A stretch of 6,939 bases of DNA, taken from the NCBI GenBank assembly GCA_947177675.1, contig CAMWVK010000080.1, positions 1 through 6,939 on the forward strand. The letters run 5' to 3'. The translations under genes and the position numbers were made by a program. Source of the stretch: an uncultured Mucispirillum sp. (GTDB taxonomy: Bacteria > Chrysiogenota > Deferribacteres > Deferribacterales > Mucispirillaceae). The notes beneath the pieces are model-generated. The model worked only from the letters and a program-made list of their open reading frames with translations, was not told the DNA's origin and did no database searches. The number at the start of each line of letters is the position of its first letter. Positions within the stretch are counted from its first letter, which is position 1. This document shows, piece by piece, positions 1-5,284 of the stretch.

Positions 1-127
1 ATCATCAGTTAAACATACATTTAGTTATTTCATTTTTAAATATTCAATGAAAAAAAATGAATTTTTTTATAAATTTTATAATTTTTTTAGTGTAATATTA
101 TTTGTTCTATCTATAATAAAACATAAG

Positions 128-149
128 CTGTAATTCTAATATATTACAG
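128..149. repeat. Inverted repeat CTGTAAT-N8-ATTACAG
   Basis: Two perfect 7-base arms (128-134 and 143-149) are separated by 8 bases. It lies about 10 bases downstream of a TATAAT box at 112-117, so it could be an operator or a small hairpin in a leader RNA. The core TGTAAT...ATTACA resembles the toxin-antitoxin operator at 4124-4142, but the spacing differs by one base. In such AT-rich DNA a chance origin is possible. Confidence 0.35.
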
Positions 150-208
150 GTATTAGACAAATATGAATATTATAATAAACTTTATTTAATACTTAATTAA
201 ATAAACTA

Positions 209-235
209 TTGCAATATGATTTATAATTGTATAAT
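209..235 (+). promoter_or_regulatory. Candidate sigma-70 promoter for trmI-mcp
   Basis: TTGCAA at 209-214 serves as -35 and TATAAT at 230-235 as -10. The spacer is 15 bp, shorter than the usual 16-18. It would start transcription near 242, giving a short leader before the ATG at 279. AT-rich DNA yields many TATAAT-like hexamers, so confidence is limited. Confidence 0.4.
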
Positions 236-263
236 AATTTATATATAGCTAATCATATTTTTT

Positions 264-267
264 GGAG
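264..267 (+). promoter_or_regulatory. Ribosome binding site deciding the trmI start
   Basis: GGAG lies 11 bases before ATG 279 and only 2 bases before the in-frame TTG at 270. The 2-base spacing is too short for initiation, so ATG 279 is preferred even though its spacing is somewhat long. Confidence 0.55.
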
Positions 268-278
268 TTTTGAAATAT

Positions 279-1052
279 ATGTTTGAATTTAATTCTCTTA
301 TTGTGCTTTCTGATAAAAAAGATAAGCAGTATATGATTACTTTAAAAGAGGGAGCAAGGTTTTCTACTCAATATGGCTATATTGAGCATAATGATATTGC
401 AGCTCTTGATGAAGGTGATATTATTAAAAGCACATTAGGTCATCCTTATCTTGTTTATAAGCCTACATATATGGATTTTGTAATGAATATAAAAAGGCAG
501 GCTCAGATTATCTATCCAAAAGATGCTGCGGCTATGCTTATGTGGTGTGATATAGCACCTAACCAAAAGATTTTAGAATCAGGTATAGGGCAGGGAGCAT
601 TATCTCTTGCAGTATTAAGAGCTCTTGCAGGCACAGGCAGCCTTACAAGTTATGAAATAAGGGCAGATTTTGCAGAGCAGTCTGCTAAATTTATTAAACA
701 GTTTATGGGGGAAACTCCTGCAAACCATACAATAGAAGTTAGAAGTATATATGATGGTATAGATGGCACTTATGACAGAGTGCTGCTTGATTTACCAGAG
801 CCGTGGCATGTTGTGCCTCATCTGAAAACTGGTTTAAGAAACGGCGGTCTTATAGTGGCTTATCTGCCAACTATCCTGCAGGTAAAAACTTTTGTAGATA
901 CATTAAAAGAATATGGATATTTTTCAGACATTGAAACTGCAGAATTTACTCGCCGTCCATGGAAAGTAGATGGTATGTCTGTCAGACCTGAAATGTGGAT
1001 ATATAACCACAGTGCATTTTTAATAAGTGCGAGAAAACTAAAAAATATTTAA
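279..1052 (+). CDS. trmI: tRNA (adenine-58-N1)-methyltransferase, TrmI family
   Basis: This 257-residue protein matches the length of bacterial and archaeal TrmI enzymes, which transfer a methyl group from S-adenosylmethionine to N1 of A58 in the tRNA T-loop. The N-terminal ~90 residues form the small beta-rich family domain. The Rossmann methyltransferase domain follows, with motif I ILESGIGQGAL at about residues 98-108, the acidic SYE at 124-126 that would hold the SAM ribose, and the hallmark DLPEPW at 171-176. GGLIVAYLP (189-197) and a C-terminal RPW...RPE...ARK segment are also family signatures. ATG 279 is chosen over TTG 270 on ribosome-site spacing; the longer form adds three residues. 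The chemoreceptor gene starts 20 bp downstream, so the two are probably cotranscribed, although no functional link is obvious. The product is cytoplasmic. Confidence 0.92.
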   Translation: MFEFNSLIVLSDKKDKQYMITLKEGARFSTQYGYIEHNDIAALDEGDIIKSTLGHPYLVYKPTYMDFVMNIKRQAQIIYPKDAAAMLMWCDIAPNQKILESGIGQGALSLAVLRALAGTGSLTSYEIRADFAEQSAKFIKQFMGETPANHTIEVRSIYDGIDGTYDRVLLDLPEPWHVVPHLKTGLRNGGLIVAYLPTILQVKTFVDTLKEYGYFSDIETAEFTRRPWKVDGMSVRPEMWIYNHSAFLISARKLKNI

Positions 1053-1072
1053 TATATATGAGGTAAAATAAC

Positions 1073-2596
1073 ATGAATAAAATAAGTTTCAAATGGGCAT
1101 TTTTCTTTATACTTTTTTATCTTTTAGTTGTAATTATTTTATCAGAATTAAATATTCTGCCTGCTTGGCTTTCTCTTGTATTATATGGTTTATTTTTCCC
1201 TGCCATTTTCTTTGCTGTAAGGAATATTTTAAATAATATTTTAAATATCGCCAAAGTTATGGCTACAGAGTATGATGAGATAGTTGATTTAAGGAAGCGT
1301 TTAGATACAGGTGTAAAATGTGAGCATTGCAGAAACATTGCTAAATCGCTTAATCATATGATGATAAATACAGATAAAGCAATACTTGAGTTTTACAAAT
1401 ATGCAGTAAGTGCAGAAGGCAGGTCGTTAAGAGTATCATCATCTATCGCAACAGTTGATGAAAGTATTACAAAAAACGCACGAAGTGCACAAAATATATA
1501 TACATCCATTAGTGAACTTGTAGGCTATATCAGCAAAATAACACAGACTTCTTCAGAAATTAATTCAGATATAAATCAATCTTTAGACTTAACAAAAAAC
1601 GGCTCAAATGCTATGGAGCATGCAAAATTGTTAATGGAAGAAATCTCAAATGCAGCTTCAAGTTTGGAAGAAAAAATATCAGATTTAAATGCAGGTGCAG
1701 AAAAAATCGGTGTTATTGTTTCTGTTATTGATGATATTTCTGAACAAACTGCACTGCTCTCATTAAATGCCGCTATTGAAGCAGCAAGAGCTGGAGAAGC
1801 AGGCCGCGGGTTTGCAGTAGTTGCAGATGAAGTTAGAAAACTTGCTGATAAAACAACTAAATCCACTAACGAAATTAAAGATATGATAGCAGATATTCAA
1901 AGCCATATTGGAGAAGTTTCCACACAGACAAGCAATATCTTCCAGCAAATTATGATGCAGAAAGAACAGACAGATATTGTGTATCAAAATTTTAATGAGA
2001 TTCTTAACTTCTCTGAAAAAGTAAGCATTACAAGCGATGAAATTACAAAAACTATGGCACTGCATTCTGGTGTAAATGAGAAGATAGCTAATGATGCTCA
2101 AAATATTATAGATGTTTCAGAATCAACTGATAAATTAATGCAGGAACTTGTTGGAAACTATAATAGAATGATAGAAACCATAAGTGAGCTGTCCACTAAA
2201 TTTTCAACTATTAAATACTCTAATCGTGCAGTTCATTTTCTTAGAGCAAAAAGTGCCCATATTAAATTTATGCATAATGTATATACTCATTATACCAACA
2301 ATAAGTCAACAACACTGGCTACTCATAAAACATGTGCTTTTGGACAGTTCTATTACAGTTTAGGTCAGGAAATCTTTAAAAATGACCAGCTGTATAAAGA
2401 CATAGAACCTCTGCATATAAAAGTTCATGAACTGGGTAATTTGGTTATGAGCGAAATACAAGAGGAAAACAGAATTAAAGCAAATGAACATTTGCAGGAG
2501 CTGCAAAATACTGTTGATGAAATGATTGCTATGCTTGATGAACTTATTAACCAGTATTTTGAAAGGGACTGGCGGAATAATAATAACAATAATTAG
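1073..2596 (+). CDS. Methyl-accepting chemotaxis protein with C-terminal CZB domain
   Basis: A 507-residue chemoreceptor that would signal to CheA/CheW. Two hydrophobic segments (about residues 8-25 and 31-50) are joined by only a few residues, so there is no periplasmic sensor domain and sensing is probably cytoplasmic. Residues ~51-105 look like a degenerate HAMP region and contain an unusual C83-E-H-C86 pair. A long coiled coil follows, with the highly conserved signalling hairpin tip around 222-261, including [20 protein letters not shown]. Residues ~385-495 match the chemoreceptor zinc-binding (CZB) domain: H396, C421 in [10 protein letters not shown]448 and H452 are the expected 3-His/1-Cys zinc ligands. 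CZB domains in other receptors respond to zinc or hypochlorous acid. The C-terminus ends in six asparagines and lacks an NWETF-like CheR-docking pentapeptide. GAGG at 1060-1063 lies 9 bases before the ATG. A hairpin terminator follows. Confidence 0.93.
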   Translation: MNKISFKWAFFFILFYLLVVIILSELNILPAWLSLVLYGLFFPAIFFAVRNILNNILNIAKVMATEYDEIVDLRKRLDTGVKCEHCRNIAKSLNHMMINTDKAILEFYKYAVSAEGRSLRVSSSIATVDESITKNARSAQNIYTSISELVGYISKITQTSSEINSDINQSLDLTKNGSNAMEHAKLLMEEISNAASSLEEKISDLNAGAEKIGVIVSVIDDISEQTALLSLNAAIEAARAGEAGRGFAVVADEVRKLADKTTKSTNEIKDMIADIQSHIGEVSTQTSNIFQQIMMQKEQTDIVYQNFNEILNFSEKVSITSDEITKTMALHSGVNEKIANDAQNIIDVSESTDKLMQELVGNYNRMIETISELSTKFSTIKYSNRAVHFLRAKSAHIKFMHNVYTHYTNNKSTTLATHKTCAFGQFYYSLGQEIFKNDQLYKDIEPLHIKVHELGNLVMSEIQEENRIKANEHLQELQNTVDEMIAMLDELINQYFERDWRNNNNNN

Positions 2597-2609
2597 TTTA
2601 AAATATACA

Positions 2610-2635
2610 AAAAGCGGTAATATTTTACCGCTTTT
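2610..2635 (+). terminator. Rho-independent terminator after the chemoreceptor gene
   Basis: A perfect 11-bp stem AAAAGCGGTAA / TTACCGCTTTT with a TATT loop begins 13 bases after the stop codon. The descending arm ends in four T. The A-rich ascending arm gives a T-rich end on the minus strand too, so it might also act against leftward transcripts. Confidence 0.85.
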
Positions 2636-2882
2636 AAGACAATTATAAAATTTATAATGCAGCCAAAATAAATTATCAGCATATCATAAGGTTTATTTTT
2701 TATGTTTTAGATACTTCGCCAAAGGATCAGTATAACATAATTATAACAATTATATCATTGTAAACATCACTGCACAATGTGTATTATCTAAAAAATTTGG
2801 AGTAAGCCGTATAGGCTTATTATGTGGCTTATTAAATATTTTTGGATAAACTTATTTTTATAGAATATTTTTTATAATTAAA
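2636..2882. other. Non-coding gap between convergent units
   Basis: No credible coding frame is seen. The chemoreceptor unit ends on the left and the feoA-rseC unit ends on the right, so this is a convergent intergenic region. It contains AT-rich imperfect inverted repeats (for example ACAAT-N6-ATTGT at 2746-2761) and a weak hairpin at 2803-2819. GGCTTATTA occurs twice, at 2814 and 2826. Nothing points to an RNA gene. Confidence 0.5.
2790..2819 (-). terminator. Weak candidate terminator for feoA-rseC
   Basis: Read on the minus strand, TAAGCC / GGCTTA form a 6-bp stem with a 5-base loop (2803-2819). A run of six T follows after 7 intervening bases (2790-2795). The short stem and the gap before the T-run make this a poor intrinsic terminator, but it is the best candidate between the rseC-like stop and the opposing unit. 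Confidence 0.3.
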
Positions 2883-3293
2883 TTATTCAAGAATTCTAAC
2901 AGGATTTTTATCAATATTTTTTGATATATATTTTAAAATAAGCCATGATATTATCAGTGATGATGCAGCAGAAACGGCAGTTAAAGTATCTTGATGAAAA
3001 AATCTATCAATAATTAAAGATACAGCAAACATAATTACAAGGGGCAGACCATAAAGCAGCATTGAAAGCTTAAGCATATATTTTTCATCTATAATTAAAT
3101 AAACAGTTTCGCCAGTATTATATTTTTTATCAGTATGGATTGTTACTTTTTTAGAAGCAGTAGACATTATACATGAAGAATTGCAGTTTTCACAACCTGC
3201 ATCAATTAGAAGTGTGATATTATCTTTATCATTGCAGCAATCAACTTTTGCAGAGATAACTTTCTGACAGCTATTAGAATTATTTTTCAACAT
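2883..3293 (-). CDS. RseC/MucC-family membrane protein (SoxR-reducing system type)
   Basis: This 136-residue protein has the layout of the RseC/MucC family. An N-terminal cytoplasmic domain has a cysteine cluster C34-x2-C37-x3-C41, and two transmembrane helices follow (about 74-95 and 103-121) with a short basic tail. Extra cysteines are at 9, 19 and 20. In Escherichia coli, RseC is linked to the sigma-E system and to reduction of SoxR together with Rsx/Rnf electron-transport proteins. The role here is not known. The ATG lies inside feoA (14-nt overlap) with no strong ribosome site, so translation is probably coupled to feoA. The cysteine cluster suggests a redox or iron-sulfur role, which would suit expression with an iron-transport gene. 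The family call is fairly sure and the function is open. Confidence 0.75.
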   Translation of the reverse strand: MLKNNSNSCQKVISAKVDCCNDKDNITLLIDAGCENCNSSCIMSTASKKVTIHTDKKYNTGETVYLIIDEKYMLKLSMLLYGLPLVIMFAVSLIIDRFFHQDTLTAVSAASSLIISWLILKYISKNIDKNPVRILE

Positions 3294-3495
3294 TAATCAT
3301 ATCAGCCATATTGTTACTAATTGCCACTCTGCCTGAGCCTATCATACATATTTTATAAGGTGTGCTTTGCAGCAGTTTTATTTTACTGCCCGGAATAAAC
3401 CCAAGAGCAGATATACGAAGTGTATCATCATGATTATCACAACTTAAAGATGATATTATATATGTATTATTTGCAACAGCATCACTTAATTTCAT
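3280..3495 (-). CDS. feoA: FeoA-domain protein (ferrous iron transport accessory)
   Basis: A 71-residue stand-alone FeoA, a small SH3-like cytoplasmic protein that supports the ferrous iron permease FeoB. The family pattern is visible: R27, then LGFIPGS at 31-37, a central strand pair, G53-x-G-R-V-A-I, and the terminal A-x-x-I-x-V at 64-69. No feoB follows. The next gene, overlapping by 14 nt, encodes an RseC-family membrane protein, so feoB must be elsewhere if present. Upstream are a good sigma-70 promoter (3549-3576) and a Fur-like box (3523-3537), which predict repression when iron is plentiful. The ribosome site is weak (GGG about 12 bases before the ATG). FeoA-like domains also occur fused to DtxR regulators, but no such domain is present here. 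Confidence 0.85.
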   Translation of the reverse strand: MKLSDAVANNTYIISSLSCDNHDDTLRISALGFIPGSKIKLLQSTPYKICMIGSGRVAISNNMADMINVEK

Positions 3496-3522
3496 TTTCT
3501 TTACCCATATTCTTATATATTG

Positions 3523-3537
3523 TGATAATCAATATCA
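3523..3537 (-). promoter_or_regulatory. Fur-like box before feoA
   Basis: On the minus strand the 15 bases TGATATTGATTATCA match the 7-1-7 Fur pattern TGATAAT-N-ATTATCA at 13 of 14 positions. The box begins roughly 5 bases past the predicted transcription start of the feoA promoter, a position where bound Fur would block initiation. The match combined with the downstream iron gene makes the call fairly strong. Confidence 0.7.
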
Positions 3538-3548
3538 ACTATTAATAC

Positions 3549-3576
3549 AGTCTAACATTAAATGTAAAAAAGTCAA
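3549..3576 (-). promoter_or_regulatory. Sigma-70 promoter for feoA-rseC
   Basis: On the minus strand, TTGACT (3571-3576) and TAGACT (3549-3554) are separated by 16 bp. The spacer starts with a T-run and contains a perfect ACATT-A-AATGT palindrome (3555-3565). Predicted initiation is near 3542, giving a leader of about 45 nt. Confidence 0.65.
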
Positions 3577-3616
3577 TAGGGAAATATTATACTTTAATGA
3601 TAAAAAATATTAGAAT

Positions 3617-3889
3617 TTATATGTTTTTATAAATTTCTTTTCTGTGCCCTATGGTGAGTGCTAGAATAACAAGTTTTTTATCAATAATTTCACATATTAG
3701 ACGGTAATCACCTATGCGATATCGCCAAAGACCTGCCTTATCAGCAGATAAACCTTTGCCAAATACTCTAGGATTTTCCGTATTTGATAAATTTTTCTCA
3801 ATCCATGCTTTAATCATTTTTTGAGTATATTTATCAAGTTTTTTAAATTCTTTTTCAAATCTCTCTGAAACTTCTATTGAATAATTCAT
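3617..3889 (-). CDS. RelE/ParE-family toxin
   Basis: A 90-residue protein of the RelE/ParE superfamily. The end of the protein carries the typical LWRYRIGDYRLICEI (54-68) and IGHRKEIY (80-87). R63, R83 and Y87 line up with the R61, R81 and Y87 catalytic residues of E. coli RelE, which favours a ribosome-dependent mRNA endonuclease over a ParE gyrase poison, though this alignment was made by eye. The start at 3889 forms an ATGA 4-nt overlap with the antitoxin stop, the usual coupling in such pairs. An in-frame TTG six codons earlier is possible but less likely. The gene looks intact. It lies 121 bp before feoA, which has its own promoter. Confidence 0.88.
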   Translation of the reverse strand: MNYSIEVSERFEKEFKKLDKYTQKMIKAWIEKNLSNTENPRVFGKGLSADKAGLWRYRIGDYRLICEIIDKKLVILALTIGHRKEIYKNI

Positions 3890-4107
3890 ATACCCAGCTC
3901 TTTCCAAAAAGTAGATACAGGACGGCTTTTACAGCCAGATTTTTCATAATCTTTATATGCTTCTTCCGCTATAATAATATCGTATTCATCTTCAATTTTT
4001 TCAAACAATGCTTTTTTGAAAGCTTCTGCAAGTGATATAGAATGTAGCTTTGCATAGCTGTCTGCAAGTTTTCTTTCTTCTTCTGTAAGTCTTATTGAAA
4101 AACTCAT
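3886..4107 (-). CDS. RelB-type antitoxin (ribbon-helix-helix, DUF6290-like)
   Basis: A 73-residue partner of the downstream toxin. The N-terminus MSFSIRLTEEERKLADSYAK reads as a ribbon-helix-helix DNA-binding domain: strand, helix A, then helix B from about residues 26-38. The acidic middle (EKIEDEYDIIIAEEAYKDYE) and the C-terminal tail ending FWKELGI would wrap the toxin. In this family the antitoxin dimer binds its own promoter, and the palindrome at 4124-4142 overlapping the -10 fits that exactly. AAGGGG lies 6 bases before the ATG, a strong ribosome site that suits high antitoxin output. The gene is first in the operon. Confidence 0.88.
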   Translation of the reverse strand: MSFSIRLTEEERKLADSYAKLHSISLAEAFKKALFEKIEDEYDIIIAEEAYKDYEKSGCKSRPVSTFWKELGI

Positions 4108-4123
4108 GGAACACCCCTTATTA

Positions 4124-4146
4124 TGTAATACATTGTATTACAATAC
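4124..4146. promoter_or_regulatory. Toxin-antitoxin operator with nested palindromes
   Basis: TGTAATACA-T-TGTATTACA (4124-4142) is a perfect 9-1-9 palindrome. It overlaps a second perfect palindrome ATTGTA-T-TACAAT (4132-4144) and a third, GTATT-AC-AATAC (4135-4146). The set covers the -10 box and the likely transcription start of the antitoxin promoter. It is the expected kind of site for autorepression by the antitoxin alone or with toxin. Confidence 0.75.
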
Positions 4147-4160
4147 TTGAAAAAAGTCAA
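4132..4160 (-). promoter_or_regulatory. Sigma-70 promoter of the toxin-antitoxin operon
   Basis: On the minus strand, TTGACT (4155-4160) and TACAAT (4132-4137) are separated by exactly 17 bp. The predicted start near 4125 gives a leader of about 18 nt. The -10 is buried in the operator palindromes. The 13 bases TATTGACTTTTTT are identical to those at the feoA -35 region. Confidence 0.75.
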
Positions 4161-4325
4161 TATTGGTGGTGAATGTTTAATAAATTAGTAAATAAGAAAT
4201 GAAATAAGAAAAACAAGATTTGTGAGATTTATGGTGTTTGATATTTTAGGGAATGGATAATGTAGTGGTATAAATAAAATATGAAATTGAAAGTGCTTTA
4301 ATTATTGGTGAAAGAAATATGCTTG
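4161..4325. other. Non-coding gap between the toxin-antitoxin pair and ccdA
   Basis: No coding frame beyond a few codons, no clear repeat and no RNA gene are visible. The plus strand is purine-rich. It lies between the ccdA terminator and the toxin-antitoxin promoter, so it separates two independent minus-strand units. Confidence 0.5.
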
Positions 4326-4351
4326 AAAAAAAAGCAGAGCATAAGCTCCGC
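4326..4351 (-). terminator. Rho-independent terminator of ccdA
   Basis: On the minus strand, GCGGAGC (4345-4351) pairs with GCTCTGC (4334-4340) across a TTAT loop, with one G-U pair, and is followed at once by eight T (4326-4333). It starts 21 bases after the ccdA stop codon. This is a textbook intrinsic terminator and isolates ccdA from the toxin-antitoxin operon. Confidence 0.92.
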
Positions 4352-4372
4352 ATAAAGTATAATAATTTTTAC

Positions 4373-5128
4373 TTATCCAACAACTGGCAGAAATGAAAAC
4401 ACTTTTGTAAACCATGCAGCAAGGGCAGACATTTTATTTGTTAAAAGCAGCATACCTATTAAAATAAGCAGTGCACCTGCAATTCTTTCTACCCATATAA
4501 GATATTTACCAGCCTTGCGGATTGCATTGATTACTTCATTTACTGCTAATGCTGCCACAAGAAAAGGAATCCAAAGCCCTAGGGAATACACAAATAAAAG
4601 CACCATACCTTGAATCACTGATGATTCCTGAGAAGCAACAGCAAGTATGCCTGCCAAAATAGGACCTACACATGGAGTCCAGCCTAAAACAAATGCCATA
4701 CCTAAAAGGAAAGCATTTATAAAAAATGGGAATGTTTTTTTCTCATAATTTATTTTAGATGTTTTCATTAAAAACTTAATTTTAAACACACCAATCATGT
4801 GCAGACCAAAAATAATTACAATAATCCCTGCTATTTGAGAAAGCAGTATTTGATAACTGTTTAATACCTTTCCAAAAGATGTGGCAGTAGCACCTAGTGC
4901 TACAAAAACAATAGTAAATCCAAGACCAAAGAAAATTGCACCTAAAAATGCTTTAAATCTTGGCGAAAATTTACCATTAGATACAGTATCTGTCTTTAAG
5001 TTTTCTAAACTTTCTCCTGATATAAATGATATATATCCCGGAAGCAGCGGGAAAATGCAGGGAGATAAAAATGTTAAAAGTCCTGCAATAAAAGATGCAA
5101 ATATTGATGGTATTTCTGGTGTAAACAA
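4373..5128 (-). CDS. ccdA: CcdA/DsbD-type thiol-disulfide electron carrier
   Basis: An integral membrane protein of 251 residues with about six hydrophobic helices, the size and form of CcdA. It passes electrons from cytoplasmic thioredoxin to periplasmic thioredoxin-like proteins that keep apocytochrome c cysteines reduced. The two redox cysteines lie in the expected repeated settings: SPC24-IFPLLPGY near the N-terminus and TPC153-VGPILAGIL in the middle. The start chosen is TTG 5128, because GGAGG (5134-5138) is 5 bases upstream of it, while the nearby in-frame ATG at 5140 has no ribosome site. A longer TTG start at 5188 lies upstream of the predicted -10 start region and is unlikely. The gene is divergent from ccmE, supporting a role in cytochrome c maturation. 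It has its own terminator. Confidence 0.88.
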   Translation of the reverse strand: MFTPEIPSIFASFIAGLLTFLSPCIFPLLPGYISFISGESLENLKTDTVSNGKFSPRFKAFLGAIFFGLGFTIVFVALGATATSFGKVLNSYQILLSQIAGIIVIIFGLHMIGVFKIKFLMKTSKINYEKKTFPFFINAFLLGMAFVLGWTPCVGPILAGILAVASQESSVIQGMVLLFVYSLGLWIPFLVAALAVNEVINAIRKAGKYLIWVERIAGALLILIGMLLLTNKMSALAAWFTKVFSFLPVVG

Positions 5129-5132
5129 TATA

Positions 5133-5138
5133 TCCTCC
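5133..5138 (-). promoter_or_regulatory. Ribosome binding site that favours a TTG start for ccdA
   Basis: GGAGGA reads on the minus strand at 5138-5133. It begins at the last base of the ATG at 5138-5140, so it cannot serve that codon. It is ideally placed for the in-frame TTG at 5126-5128. Confidence 0.6.
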
Positions 5139-5171
5139 ATATAATAATGAATTGTGTAGGCAATATATAGA

Positions 5172-5194
5172 TTTTCATTATAATACAATGAAAA
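5172..5194. promoter_or_regulatory. ccdA promoter -10 within an 8-7-8 inverted repeat
   Basis: TTTTCATT (5172-5179) and AATGAAAA (5187-5194) are perfect inverted arms around a 7-base centre. The minus-strand TATAAT (5177-5182) lies inside, partly in the left arm, and would place the ccdA start near 5170 with a leader of about 40 nt. No good -35 is visible, which suits an activator-dependent or regulated promoter. The arrangement suggests an operator. Confidence 0.5.
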
Positions 5195-5246
5195 GTTGTA
5201 GATATTGTGTAGTTAGATTTTTTTTGAATTTAATAATAAATTTTTT

Positions 5247-5264
5247 TGATATAGATTAATATCA
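5247..5264 (+). repeat. Inverted repeat TGATAT-N6-ATATCA before ccmE
   Basis: Perfect 6-base arms lie 20 bases before the ccmE start codon. A weak -35-like TTGAAT is at 5224-5229, with no convincing -10. The repeat could be an operator in the ccmE leader. Aligned to the 19-bp Fur consensus it matches about 12 of 19 positions, which is weak in DNA this AT-rich. Confidence 0.3.
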
Positions 5265-5284
5265 TAGGAAATTAAGGGGTATTT

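Larger units (their letters stand above)
1..278. other. AT-rich non-coding leader
   Basis: No coding frame of useful length is seen on either strand. The stretch is extremely A+T rich, with several runs of seven or eight A or T between 50 and 90. It holds a lone TATAAT at 112-117 without a good -35, a 7-8-7 inverted repeat at 128-149, and a better promoter candidate at 209-235 just ahead of the methyltransferase gene. Whatever gene lies to the left ends outside the window. Confidence 0.6.

Noticed and set aside
1..278. Possible CRISPR leader, origin or attachment site in the AT-rich left end
   Set aside because: No spaced direct repeats, no DnaA-box cluster and no tRNA end or duplicated attachment core could be seen.
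1117..2101. Three open frames on the minus strand within the chemoreceptor gene
   Set aside because: They lie opposite a gene with strong family motifs along its length, lack recognisable domains, and read as antisense shadows.
2636..2882. Possible small RNA or tRNA in the convergent gap
   Set aside because: No cloverleaf, T-loop consensus or strong independent promoter-terminator pair was found.
3890..3907. TTG start six codons upstream for the RelE-like toxin
   Set aside because: The ATG at 3889 gives the common ATGA overlap with the antitoxin stop, and the family begins at that point.
3617..4160. Toxin-antitoxin pair as part of a larger mobile element
   Set aside because: No transposase, integrase, terminal repeats or target duplication flank it, and its neighbours are ordinary core genes. 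The pair alone may have been acquired, but the sequence does not show it.
4881..5144. 87-codon plus-strand open frame inside ccdA
   Set aside because: It is the antisense of the conserved CcdA N-terminal half and has no family features of its own.
5129..5188. Longer ccdA starts at TTG 5188 or ATG 5140
   Set aside because: The 5188 start lies in or upstream of the predicted promoter core, and the ATG has no ribosome site. The added residues do not resemble a CcdA N-terminus.
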